Source of the DNA: Candolleomyces eurysporus
Lineage: Eukaryota; Basidiomycota; Agaricomycetes; Agaricales; Psathyrellaceae
NCBI GenBank assembly: GCA_027579435.1
Contig: JANBPK010000015.1
Coordinates: 124,001-188,000 of the forward strand
Direction: 5' to 3'
Length of the DNA: 64,000 bases
The first letter of the stretch is position 1. Each line of letters starts with the position of its first letter. Position numbers and translations under genes: made by a program. A model generated the notes under the pieces. It saw only the letters and a program-made list of their open reading frames with translations, was not told where the DNA came from and did no database searches. This document shows positions 11,235 through 21,886 of the stretch, piece by piece.

Positions 11235-13069
11235 TCAAACCAGCGGCAGCAAGACCAACAACATCCCTAAGCCTGAGAACCCTAGCATGAGGCCCCAGCT
11301 ACAACCTGATAATCCTAACTTCGCCCCAGCAACACTACTGCTAGACGCAACGGGCTCGCCAGCCTGAGCTGCGCTAGGGTCTAAATCCGATGCTGCTACC
11401 CCGCTCGGCGTCGGGGTCGGGGTCGGTACGGTAGGAGCCATCCCAGCTTGGGTTGTGTAGGTTCTGATATACGGAATTTCGAAGTACGCGTCGTTATATC
11501 GTTCTCCAGGGCCGACCACGTTGTCTAGATACTGGAATAAAAAGCAATGAGAAAGGTGAGTTTGCGGAAAATCGAGTGGGATCGAGAAGAGAGAGAGAGG
11601 GATAGGAGAAGAAGGGAAAGGAAAAGGGCTCGAAATGGGCGGCAGCGGAGAAGTAAAAGAAGAATGTCACTTACGCATACTCCGGCTGGTCCTGAATCGG
11701 CACATTGGGGAAGGTATAGTTCTGGGAGCGATGCCCTGTTCAATTTGCGATTGACGTGAGCACAGATGGCGAGTATATATTGAGCGGGTATAGACGCACC
11801 ACGTCCCACAAAGTGTGATGTCTAGCACCAACCTCTGCGGTCCAAAGAATTCCGTTATGTTGCACGATTCGGTGGAGAGGAAGCTAGCGGATGGGTTACC
11901 CCAATCTCCTATGTACGGTATTGACGAAGTAGAATCTGAGTTGAGGACCGAAGGAGGGATCATTCCGCGCTAAAAGAAACTGAGGGCTTGCTCCGGACGA
12001 AGGGACCAGTGAGAGACTTACTGCCCAGTACCAGATACTACCATGCGTTCGCGTCAATCAAGGTGAGCCGAAGGCAAAGGTTATGAGGATGAATGGGCGT
12101 ACAATATTCTACGATAAGTTTCCCCGGCTCAGTACACATACCTTCATCGCAGACTGTGAAGGAAACTTACCCAGCAACGTCAAACTGTACAGCCCAAATT
12201 CCACCACCACTCGCAGCAAAATTAGCTCCAAAGCTAAACAGCTTGCTCTCAAACACCGTACATCCCGACGGCATACTGCAATTTCGTTCACCGCTTACGC
12301 CAAGTTGGTTGGCCGGGGGTGGGTCGGCGAGTACACATCCGGGGCGAGTATGAAGCGCCATCTGGTTCCCTGTCATCAAGTTTATGCCTTCTACGATGCT
12401 TTTTTGTGCCGGTTCACGTTCGCGAGCACGAGCATGGGTACACGGCGCAGCAGCGAAACGAGGTAAACATACATAGGGGAGAAGGCAAGAATGAGTCGAG
12501 AAAACTCACTCGATTTCGCCATCGTGCGGCCAGTCTGTACCCATTGTCCATAGTGCCGGCCATACAGAGCAGCCGAAGGGGAGGTGCATGATATTAGCTA
12601 TCCAGATGGTCCCGAAATCGTATGCGCGTTGACTTGTCAGTCGGATCTGCCAGTGGAAAGGCAACGGTTCAGCGAGTTCGAACCACCCTGGGGCAATGTG
12701 CAGTGACTATCTACTTACGGTGTTCCGTTTCTCATTCCACGGAACGTTGGAGGTGTTGTCGACTTTAATGATGGCATTTCCTCTTTCGTTCGTGTAAGCG
12801 AGGCGCTGCTCAAAGGCTTGCGTTCTGTTCAACCACCATACATCGCCTACCAGTTTTGCTCCCGATCAATACAATACAGTCACAGGCCTTCGACGGGAGA
12901 GAAAGTAAGGGCACTTGCCTAGAGTGAGGTTATCCCAATGTCCGTAAAAGTCCCACTTGTCGAAAAACGTCGCTCCGGAAAAGTCTTCCACGAGCTCGTA
13001 GCCGTGGAGTAAAGTGGGTAGGTGGATGCAGGCGACGATGATGGTGGTGATAAGCTTCCAAGAAAACAT
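11235..13069 (-). CDS. GH16 family glycoside hydrolase (endo-beta-glucanase type), probable GPI anchor
   Basis: Secreted hydrolase acting on beta-1,3 or beta-1,3/1,4-glucan, likely in cell-wall remodelling. Eight exons (13069-12919, 12846-12719, 12646-12510, 12398-12171, 12037-12022, 11969-11800, 11735-11675, 11531-11235) give 395 residues, all phases consistent. Residues 1-23 are a signal peptide. The catalytic motif EIDIVEG at residues 137-143 has the nucleophile Glu137, the assisting Asp139 and the acid/base Glu142; its codons are split by intron 3. Conserved surroundings include WPALWTMG and MTGNQMALHT. The C-terminus has a Thr/Pro linker, a Ser-rich stretch and a hydrophobic tail ending LLVLLPLV, as in a GPI signal. 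Intron 1 uses a GC donor (GCAAGT). One exon is only 16 bases. Exact substrate cannot be told from sequence. Confidence 0.9.
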
Positions 13070-13339
13070 CTACTAGTAAGATACGGGTTTTCGCAAAGGG
13101 TGAGCCCTTCCTGGTGGTAGGGAATGTTATAGGAGAGCAACAAACCAGGGTGGCGTTCACGAGTCGTCATAGGTGCCTGTATGACAACAACGCAGCGACC
13201 ACGAGGGGTCCTCTGTAATCTTAGAGGCTCGAGGCGAGGCGATGGGAAATCGGGGCCACTGATCTGTTTCTAGCTACTTCCATGACGCAATTGCCAAGGT
13301 TCTCTATTTCAGGGCACTGTACATCTCGAGGCGCAGATT

Positions 13340-14281
13340 TTACCCAGACACCCCGCTCATCACTTCATACAGGCCGTCCATCTGTCTTTTAGATAGGTTT
13401 TCGCTCCAAAACCGCATGATCGGCTCCCATTCGTCTCTGGACCCCGGCATCCCAGACCGCGTTGCACTGAGCTTGGCCTCGGTGACACTTTGGAACCCCC
13501 GCTGTAATGATTTGATTGCGTTGGCTGGAAGGGCCTCTTCCGATGGCGAGGGACGATGGACAACGAGGATGGGAGTGGGAGAAGGGGTGGTGATTGTCGG
13601 GTGTGATAAGAGAGGACCAGATACAGTGACAGCTGATCCAAAGGAAATCGAAGGGGATTTGGCTTGTTCGCTTGTTCCTTCCGACGGTGCGATAGCAGTT
13701 CGATGGGCTTGTAGCTGATCCCTCCACTTTTTGACGCAAAATTCAGCTGCGACTCCTCCACCTTGCGCAAACCCAAAGAAATGGATACGATTTAAAGGCC
13801 ATTGGAGGTCTTTTGTCAAGTGATCAACCACTTTTGTCAGGAGCTCGAGTGCTGGCGTTGGGTTGGGTGCTGTGAGCATTTCACCCAGGGGATCGAATGA
13901 TTCGTACCATTGGTACGCGTCTTCATATAGATACGGGATCCTAGGGAATCTCTCCTTAGACTTGGCTTCAACAAAATTGCAAAATGGCCACCAACTGTTC
14001 CGAGCCACGGAGAGCAAGAACTGCAGTTTGGGGTAGTTTCAATTGGCGCCCCAGTCCAGCGAACGGAACATGCGTATCTCCTACCATCTACTTTCAGTTT
14101 CTCAGCTTTATACACGCGGAATTGATTGCTCACCGAGCCCATGCAGTAGAATCAGCAAGTTCTCGTCCGTTCCGTCATCGCTAGGAAAGTAGGAGAAGGG
14201 TACAGGGAATGAGGCGGTTTTCGGCGGATTCTTGACTCGGGGCACATCATTCGAGGTTTCTTTGAGATGAACTTCGGACAT
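13340..14281 (-). CDS. Alpha/beta hydrolase of the phospholipase/carboxylesterase type, nucleophile Ser replaced
   Basis: Three exons (14281-14134, 14080-13996, 13940-13340) give 277 residues in phase. The N-terminal strand and oxyanion loop read LLILLHGLGDTHVPF, which is typical of the phospholipase/carboxylesterase (acyl-protein thioesterase-like) branch. The nucleophile elbow, normally GFSQGG, is GFAQGG with Ala136 in place of Ser. Later segments AVTVSGPLLS and PILVVHRPSPSEE occupy the places of the later core strands, but no clear Asp/His pair stands out. It may therefore be a non-catalytic or differently catalysed member; some fungal relatives of yeast Ydl057w may share this, which I cannot check. 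The start ATG gives a first exon in phase and lies 316 bases from the divergent lcb3-like gene. No signal peptide, so probably cytosolic. Confidence 0.8.
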
Positions 14282-14596
14282 AATCGATTATCAGTAAATT
14301 TAAACAGACCTCTCGTCGTCGGACCTCGAGGGCATGAACAGGTTCTGTCGTCATTTATTTGTCCTTGGTTATCAACATCTTCCCCCAATGCCGAAGTCCC
14401 GGGTCCAGAACCGAGATTAGAAAACATGTTTTACAGCCACCGGCAACTGGAATCGTTACGGCCAATTATCTCGTGTCATCACATTACTCCGCTCTTTTCC
14501 TGGCTGCCATTCAATTGGTGAGCGCTCAGGGCTGAAATATTGGGTACGCACTCCATCTCAGGTGTCCCACTCTGTATTGACCAGAATACAGTAGGG
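14282..14596. promoter_or_regulatory. Shared divergent promoter region
   Basis: 315 bases between the starts of the minus-strand hydrolase and the plus-strand phosphatase. Both promoters must lie here. No specific operator was identified. Confidence 0.5.
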
Positions 14597-16586
14597 ATGC
14601 AGCACCAGGCCGACTCCGAACCTCTTCCCGGGCGCAAGAAGGGATTGCATTTCACCATCTCTGTCCCGCCTTCAGCCGCTTCATCGCGTGCTGCATCCCC
14701 AGCTCCAAGTGACGATGATAACGACTACTTTGACGAAAAGTTTGGGCCCAAGGGTGAACGAGGTTATGACGAAGCGCCTGGTCAGCACTCGACCGATGTT
14801 TATGACACGACGCTGCCGTGGTGGAGAGCAGCTATCCGACGAAAAGTAGTGGAGCGCGTGCGGTTGGAATCTCAGGTTATAGCAAAAATTCAAGTGAGTC
14901 AGCTATCCCTGCAGCTCCCTTCGATGAAGCTAATGGCATGAAGAATATCGTTCGACGGCCATGGCTCGACCTGTACTTTGTGTACACATCCCTGGCAGGG
15001 TCTCACACGTTTTTTATGATCATGTTACCAGCCTTTGCATTTTTCGGTCACGAGAACATCGCTAGAGACCTGGTCATGGTTCTAGCGTCCGGAGTCTACC
15101 TAAGCTCCGTTCTGAAGGATCTTTTCTGTGCACCCCGTCCATTCGCACCACCAGTGGTACGACTCAGTAGGTTGCCATCAAGAACCTCGCCATCCCAGTA
15201 GTCTGATCATCATCTCTTCACAGCCATTGGCTCCTTCCACTTGGAATATGGATTCCCTTCGACGCACGCGACAAACAGCGTCTCTATCGCGCTGTTCTTC
15301 TTCGCAATCGCGCACCAGCTCACTTACACCTCGAACATACTCACCACCCAGACTCTCACCATTATCTCCGCGGTCCTTGTATTCTACACCTTCTCCATCG
15401 TTTTCGGCCGCATCTACACCGGCATGCACTCATTCACCGACTGTGTCATGGGCACGATTCTTGGCGCAGGGATTTGGTGGGGGCACAGCGACTGGGCCGG
15501 GCACGCTGTAACTTTCTCCGCCTCCAACCCCCTCGCCGNTCGCGCTCCATTCCCTCGGTGTCGGCACGCTATCCCCCAACCAGTTCGTTTTCCATGTGGG
15601 CGGAGGTCTCGGAGCAGGAGCTTGGATTGATAAATGGGCACGTACAGGCGGGTGGGAAGTCCCGTTCATCCTCATCCCTCTATGCCTGCTCGCGGTCAAC
15701 CAGCACCCTCAACCCGTCGATGACTGTCCGTGCTTCGAAGACGCCATTGCTTTCGGTAGCGTCGTCCTAGGAGCGATTGTTGGATTGTGGGGGATGACTA
15801 AACTCGGTGCGGGTGCCGGGCTCAACGGACCTTCCATTATGCCCGGGAGCGGTTGGATTCGGGACGCAGCAGGCGTATGGATGCAAGTAGAGCGGACGTG
15901 GGGGGACGTAGCGCTCTGGTGGGGGTTGGCTGCCCTCAAGATGGGTGTAGGCATTCTGGTCATCTTCATTTGGCGTATCGTTGCCAAATCCGCATTGCAT
16001 CTTGTCCTCCCGCCAACTTTCCGTCTGCTTGCCAAGGCCTTCCGACTTCCGAACCGTCGTTTCTACACTCCCGCCACGGAGTACAAGAATGTTCCCAGCG
16101 AGTTCCATGTGGGTGAAGACGGTACGATTGAATTGCACCCGATTCCTAGTGTTATCGACTTGCCATCGAGCGCGGGAGTTATCATGGTCGAGACTGGTGG
16201 GATTGGGAGCGGTGTTGACGGAAGAGAACATGCCAATTCAGCGGGGGATGGGGGGATAAAGATGAGGTCGGTGAATGGGTCGTCTACCAACGGGTTCCAT
16301 GGGGAAGAGAAGAAGAGTTCTGGGCATGCGAACGGACATGAGAGGTCGCATAGCGTGAGGTTTGGCTCCAGTATTGACGAGGAGCAAGATAGCAAGGATA
16401 AGACAGTGAAGCATTATGATGCTGAAGGTGGGTTCTCTTTACACGTCGATGGCTCCAATCTCATCCACCTCTTTCCTTTCAGTTTTGACAAAGGTCATTG
16501 TGTACGCCGGTATCGCTTTCCTTGCTTGCGATATCTTGCCGCTCCTTTTCGAGACTCTTGGCTGGGGTCTGCATTCCAGCCTTTGA
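14597..16586 (+). CDS. lcb3: Sphingoid base 1-phosphate phosphatase, Lcb3-like (PAP2 family)
   Basis: Endoplasmic reticulum enzyme that removes phosphate from dihydrosphingosine- or sphingosine-1-phosphate in sphingolipid recycling. Four exons: 14597-14893, 14944-15166, 15224-16427, 16483-16586; 608 residues if the single N at 15539 is ignored. The three PAP2 motifs are present: KDLFCAPRP (157-164), PSTHA (185-189) and GRIYTGMHSFTD with Arg236, His242 and Asp246. Several hydrophobic segments follow (FILIPLCLLAV, AIAFGSVVLGAIVGLWG, MGVGILVIFIW). A long hydrophilic Ser/Gly-rich insert lies at about residues 460-570, then a last membrane segment VIVYAGIAFLACDILPLLF. With the N counted, the frame breaks between NPLA and ALHSLGVG; without it the frame is open, so the N is probably spurious. 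The first in-frame ATG was chosen. Confidence 0.92.
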
Positions 16587-16919
16587 GCGGCCATGCCATC
16601 GGCTGCGCCTTAGTTACCCTCGTCCTCGTTCTTTTGATCTTTCGACCTAATCGCTGCTGCCTTCTTCGCTTGAACATCTCAAATCCGATCCTCTGAACTA
16701 CGTTTTCTTCTTCCATCTGTTCTTTCTGACCTTGGATTTTCTTCTCGCCTACCACTAGTGCCCGTACTAATCATCTTCATTTTTGGATATTCCCTCTTAT
16801 TTATTTATTTATTTGCCCATTCTTTGGAGTGTAAGTGTAGTATAGGGCAAGCGGATTTTTCATTTTCTCCGTTCACGTTCAAGCTGTTGTTGTTTTCTAG
16901 AAACGCAAAAAGAGAAAAT
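16587..16919. other. Short convergent 3' region
   Basis: Between the stops of lcb3 (plus) and a minus-strand hypothetical gene. It contains T/A-rich 3' UTR-like sequence (a tta-ttt-a run near 16797-16813) and nothing else supported. Confidence 0.45.
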
Positions 16920-17452
16920 TTACATCGATCCTCGAGTGAGATGGTGAAACGATATCATATCGACTTGGACACTCACTTCACTTTGAGGTGTCGGAGCCCG
17001 TTTCGTTGTCGTTGCCTGGCTGCGTAGCAGTGCTATTTGTATCAGGCAACAAACGTTTATCGCCAGCAATACCATGGCGGCTATCCATGCGCAGTCCTGG
17101 ATTATATGAGGTCGAGAGAAGGGGAAGGAAGGGAAGGCCGGCGATTCAGCGATTCGGTCTCATGATGCGGGATGAGGATGAACTAGCTACTCACGAAATC
17201 ATCCGTTCTCCACCGACTGTCCGGCCCAGCCTGGAGAGTTGGTATCTCCAATCGAGAAATTTGATTGTCTAATAGGAATACTTGCTGTGAGGCTTCGGAC
17301 GCCTTGCCTGGGCTTTGAGCGATAAGATCGAAGTTGTATTCGACTTGTCTCCTTCGAGGGACCTCGAAAAGGGATCGAACGTATTCTTCAAAGTCACTGT
17401 ACGGCGAAAGGATAAAATCGAGAGCTTTCTTCTGGAAGAGCGGCGGGGCCAT
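16920..17452 (-). CDS. Hypothetical protein, possible C-terminal membrane anchor
   Basis: Not recognised. Exon 17452-17195 starts at an ATG and reads MAPPLFQKKALDFILSPYSD, followed by a charged region containing EVPRRRQVEYNFDLIAQSPG. It ends at a GTGAGT donor. The best acceptor is a CCAG at about 17097, leading into exon 17096-16920, which encodes a hydrophobic stretch WIAAMVLLAINVCCLIQI and a short tail; total 144 residues. If the splice is right this is a tail-anchored membrane protein. An alternative acceptor closer to the donor would give a short soluble tail but needs a 36-base intron, which is unlikely. Further exons upstream are possible. Function cannot be inferred. Confidence 0.4.
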
Positions 17453-18184
17453 GCGGTGCAATTTCTTTAGCACGTAGAGAGGAAGTGAAAAAGGAGAGGA
17501 AGTGGGAGGTACCAGTAAGCTTGCAAGTGAGGACTCGTTGCAACACCTCGACTTCAAATATAAAACATCACTGCAGCAGCAAACCCACTTCGGCGATGAC
17601 GGTCACAATGCCCGGACGGTTCGGGCACACAACACCCACAGCGCGATCCCCAACACCCACAGCGCGATCTCCAACATCCACAGCGTGATCCCCATTGTCC
17701 CCGGAGGGAGGACTACTGAGATCGGTGGCACATAGCCGGATTGTTGAGGCGTGAGCGCTAGTCGAATACACAGCCCTCACAGGCATTCTTTCAGGGGAGC
17801 TCGAAGACGCCCTTACGGTGGTATCACGGCCGGTGCCTCGTTGATAGGTCACCAGGAGATGATTGATACGGTATAAAATATCGATAGAGTTACATCTCGT
17901 ACATAATGCTAAAATTTACCAAATCCCAGCCAGTTACAATGGTCAAAATGGAATGGAATGAAAAGAAAAGAAAACGAAACAAAACGATACGCGTCGGCGT
18001 GTCTCGAGGCTCTGCATCTTCCCAGTCAGAAGAGTCGATGATGGAGCAATATTGATCAGCCTCTCTAGAATTTGAGAATCGCCACGTATCACCTAATTTG
18101 TCGGGTTGGAGTGTTGACATTGAGCTATGTCATTTCAGTCGCAATGTTTTGGCAACGAATATGGTGGTTGCGTACCCATCTGCC
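17453..18184. other. Interval with a small tandem repeat, otherwise no gene
   Basis: Between the hypothetical gene at 16.9-17.5 kb and the 3' end of the orphan-family gene. It holds the three-unit 21-base repeat listed separately and short frames without support. Confidence 0.4.
17631..17693. repeat. Tandem repeat, three 21-base units
   Basis: Three head-to-tail units beginning aacacccacagcgcgat at 17631, 17652 and 17673. The first two differ at one position and the third at three or so. The unit length is a multiple of three, so it reads as a seven-residue repeat in any open frame, but I see no supported gene across it. Confidence 0.85.
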
Positions 18185-19665
18185 CTATGGAGCCACACTA
18201 TCTTCCGCGGTCTTAGGAACCGGATATGTTTCCTCCAGAATCTTCATCATGGATGGAGTGATAAAACGCGATACATACGACATAGCCCACGGGCGCTCCA
18301 GTTTGGTTTCCGGGTCAAATCTCTTCACCAACTCCCCTTCAACCTGAAAGACTAGGTCGTTGGGGTTTGGAGGGCGTACAAATTCGAGGAGCCGGAGAAC
18401 CACGCATCTTGAATTGGAAGTTCGGGTCCTTCCATTAACCCCTGGAACATCCGCTAGCTCGAATCTGACCCATGCTTTGCCTGAGAAAACGTTTAGAGTA
18501 GAGAAAAAAACGTCATGACGGCGGGGCGGGGAATCTCAGAAACAAGAATGCTCACCAGAATACGGCAATTCCGATGCTAATAGTCTGTATCTTGGTTTTT
18601 GGGTTATGAAAGGTTGACGCCAGTCGAGAAACCTCGAACTCTCGTCTTGAAAAATGTGATGTTGAAAGCGCGTACAGGAAAAATCAACAAGAAAGGGGTC
18701 TGTAATCTTCTCGATTATGGACGTTTTTCGCCCAGTGTGGTAGTTGGCTGGAAACGAACGCTCCATATTGCGATGCAAGGACGAGGAAACGAGGTTTTGG
18801 TTGACGAGAATACCGTAGATGAAGGGGTAGTGGCGATAGAGCTGGGGCAGCGGAATGCGCCATGTAGTACCGTCCGTGTCAAGAAGTAAATCTTTCCCCT
18901 CGGCAAACAGCTGCTTCAAGTCAGGGTCTTGCGCAAGGTTGTTCATGCTCCCTTTACTCAACGTGCGGAATCGTATTTCGCCTGCGAGTGGATGGCTGTT
19001 AGGTCGACGATGAAAGTATAGCCACCCCTTAGAGTCGGCGGGATACGGAATGCGCTGGAGAACTCCAGATTCCTCAGCTGAAGGGACATTCCTATAGGCC
19101 AGATTATGCCTAGCATTAGACGATGCAACCCTGGATGCTGAAAAAACCAATCTTGGGTATTTTTTGTTAGAGAGGTCGAGAATCTCGTCTTTTTGAAGAC
19201 GGTTTGCGTCGAGGTTGGTGATAATTGGATATTTCCTCTTACGCGTCTGCTTTTCAGAAGACTGGCTCTAGGCCGTTGTCAGAGCTTGGGTAGAGTTGCT
19301 GGAAGATATCTACCTCTTTTGACATAGGAGGCGCCTGGGTCGACAACGACAATTGGCGCGTCCAAAGGTAAAGGCGTGCCCCGGTACTGGTAGGAAAATG
19401 ACCAAGCGTAGTCGGTTTCAGTTGGTGAGTTGAGGTTGATTTCTGCCAATTCCGGCACGACTGTTCGGCCAGGGATCTCCCCTATTGACAGGAGTCAGTA
19501 TGGCGCTCCTATAAGAAGGGTCGAGTTCCACAAACCGCACGTAGTAGGGAGCGCGATGAGTTCATCGGGTGCTGCAGTCAAGTGATATCGCACGAAGGAA
19601 GAGACGTGGGTACCAGTCAGGTCAACGGCAATGGCCGTCAGTCCAAGATTCCCACATAGTGACAT
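18185..19665 (-). CDS. Orphan-family protein, intact copy of the 57.7-59.2 kb pseudogene
   Basis: Not assigned a function; the style (IPYPADSKGWLYFHRRP, HPLAGEIRFR, GTTWRIPL) matches an uncharacterised Agaricomycete family. Proposed exons: 19665-19536 starting MSLCGNLGLTAIAVDLTGTH, 19481-19314, 19267-18556 (the large exon), 18480-18185. The last junction is in phase (LPYSG to KAWVRFELADV). The junction 19314/19267 is not in phase with standard signals, so either the first two exons belong to a separate upstream gene ending TLPKL, or an additional splice is missed; a short exon encoding MSKE would also join in phase. The dispersed copy near 58 kb shows homology over the whole length including the upstream exons, which argues for one unit. 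No signal peptide, no membrane segment. Confidence 0.65.
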
Positions 19666-20014
19666 ACGTCCGCTGAGCTCAGGGCAAAGGCTCTCCTCAT
19701 CAAATGACGTCCAGGCCGAGCTCAGCGTTGACTTGTTCGTGACAGTCGCCTTTGGAATGGATCGGGTGCATTCGGCGAATGCGTCAGTGTTCGTGGTGAC
19801 TCGATCGCTTGAACTCCGGCGGGTCCCTTTGATAGTAATCTACCACAAGCGCCGCGCCTACATATATTACAAAGGGCGAACATGCATCCCTGACCGTTGC
19901 TGACCGCCGAACCACCACCCTCTCGCCAGGCTCTCCATTCGTTGACGCGTATCTACCCCGATGGCGATTACTGCACGGCCGTACGGGTTTGTAACATGGC
20001 TCGAAAGACTTCAT
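19666..20014. promoter_or_regulatory. Divergent promoter region
   Basis: About 350 bases between the starts of the minus-strand orphan gene and the plus-strand hydrolase. An AT-rich ctacatatattac sequence near 19858 could act as a TATA-like element. No specific binding site is claimed. Confidence 0.4.
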
Positions 20015-21256
20015 ATGGTCTTTTCTCTTCTTCCTCTTCGTACGTGATTGCCGCCCTCTATGCCAAAGTTGTTTCACTTACGTTTGGGTGTTTCTCTTCT
20101 TGCTAGCGGTCGTATCGATTTATCGCTTGTTGGCCTCCTTCTTTGTGGAACACGACAAACATAAATCATGGCGAAGGATACTGGCGGATGTCAGCTTCCG
20201 TTTCAGTAGCTCTTCCCTGAAAGTCAACCAAATCCAAAACCTACTGGGAACGGATGTGGATGTGTACTCGAAGTGGACGAGACGCCACAGATTGGAGAGT
20301 AACATCGAGGACTTGGGTCAAGGCGCAAGCCTCATGTGGCTTTCCGAGAAGACGACCGACAAGGTTATCCTGTACATCCACGGTACGGGCTTTCGAGCTT
20401 GCTCTCTGTTGGGTCGTTGCCAATTTATCCCCATTTCTACCACTTAGGTGGCTGCTACTGTCTCCCAATGCAAGACTTTGCCGCCGATTATTGGAAGCAG
20501 ACCGTTGATTCAATCAACAAGAGCAACCCTGCTACACCAGTAGGTTTGGTTGGTTTAATCTACTGTGAGCTTTTTCTCTCTTCACATCGAACTATGGGAG
20601 GCGTATCTGACCTTTTGAAAGCCTTGATTCCCGACGGAAACTTCCCTAACCAATTGAAGCAAATTGTCATCGCCATCCAACACCTCATCTCCCAGGGTAC
20701 GAAACCCGAGAACATCCACATCGCAGGGGAATCCGCCGGCGGAGGACTCGTCCTTCAACTCCTCTCTCACCTCCTCCACCCTGTTCCCGACTCCCTTTCC
20801 GTTCCCTCCCTCACCCTCCCACAAGGCTCAAAATTTGGAAGCATGTGCATCATGTCTCCCATCGTGTCTCTCAAGACCAAAGCTGCGTCGCATCAAGAGA
20901 ATACAGATAAAGACGTCTTGCCATCTTGGTCCTGGGGCGAACTCTTCGAGTATGCTTCACCCTTCTTAAAAACGTCTGATGCTGCTGGGCCCTATGCGGA
21001 GGCTTGGAGCGCCCCGGAAGGTTGGTTCTCTGGAGCTGACAGCGTCGTGAAGCGCGTTTTTATCAGTGTTGGCGAGTACGAGTGCATGAGGGACGATGTG
21101 GTTGATGTTATGAAGAAGTTCTCTGATGGTGCCTACTTGACGACTTTCATTGAGAAGAAGGGTGTGCATAATAGCCAGTACCTGGACTGTATGGCTGGTG
21201 AGGCTGGGGAACTGGCTGTCAAAATCGCCGACTGGATCAACGAAAGCCTGCAATGA
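20015..21256 (+). CDS. Alpha/beta hydrolase fold-3 protein (steryl acetyl hydrolase / HSL-like)
   Basis: Probable esterase or deacetylase. Exons 20015-20039, 20107-20382, 20448-20564 and 20622-21256 give 350 residues in phase. The ATG at 20015 was chosen because it alone puts the 25-base first exon in phase with the second. The N-terminus (VVSIYRLLASFF) is a possible membrane anchor. The oxyanion motif is HGG (YIHGGCYC), interrupted by an intron. The nucleophile elbow is GESAGGGL. A candidate acid lies in ISVGEYECMRDD and the His in KKGVHNSQYLD. The third intron is 57 bases, divisible by three and free of stops, so it could also be retained; removing it gives IYSLIPDGNFP, which fits this family much better. 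Say1-type proteins deacetylate sterols in the ER; the substrate here is unknown. Confidence 0.85.
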
Positions 21257-21387
21257 GTCCTCGCTTACCAGGGATACTATTCCTTCTTTATTGTATAATA
21301 GCGTCATCGTCTACATAAAAACTACACTCCACTCCCTCCAACGCCCTCCCTAGATCTGCAAGCTGAAAGGGGTTCCATCCCCCCGAC

Positions 21388-21886
21388 TCACTGACAGAAC
21401 TTTGAATTCGCCAAGTTCGGAAACTTATTCCTACTCGCAAACGCCTTGCTACCCCTCGCAAACTCATCAACCTCCACCGCAAGCTTCTCCTCGTCCACCA
21501 ACTCCACGACGCCCCTCTCATGCAGGCCTTTCACCAGCCTAATAGCCCACGGAGCGCATTCCCCAAATTCATCATTACCAGGAGGAGGGATTTCCAATGC
21601 AGTCGATGGTCTCATCCAGCACCTTTAGTGAGTCGGGGTCGGAGGCAACTGCTGTTTTGGAGATACGTAAAAGAGAACTCAGGAACATATCGCCCTCAAT
21701 AACCTGTTTGCGACGCTGATACCGCCAATTGAGCGAAGTTTCGCGGTCGATGCGGATGTGGAAGAGGGATCCATATTTTGGGCTTTTGGCGAGGAGAACT
21801 CCGATGTGCGGTGCGCGGGCTTGAGTGAACCCAGCGAGGTATATAGCGCCTGGAGTGTATCCGGTCTGACTTTTCACGGTCGTCAT
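21388..21886 (-). pseudogene. Small basidiomycete-family protein with a one-base frame break
   Basis: The 5' frame starts MTTVKSQTGYTPGAIYLAGF and continues HIGVLL, GSLFHIRIDRETS and EGDMFLSSLLRI. The 3' frame continues DEFGECAPWAIRLVKGLHE, ending FPNLANSKFCQ. Together they make one uninterrupted match to an uncharacterised fungal family I recognise by these phrases but cannot name with certainty (possibly a DUF69xx family). The two halves are in different frames, joined around 21560-21620, with no intron of usable size. This is either a true frameshift, making it a recent pseudogene, or a sequencing slip in the ccctcctcctgg tract. No membrane segment. Confidence 0.6.

Noticed and set aside
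15596..16696. A separate 366-residue plus-strand protein
   Set aside because: It is the second half of the lcb3-like protein seen in the other frame because of the N at 15539.
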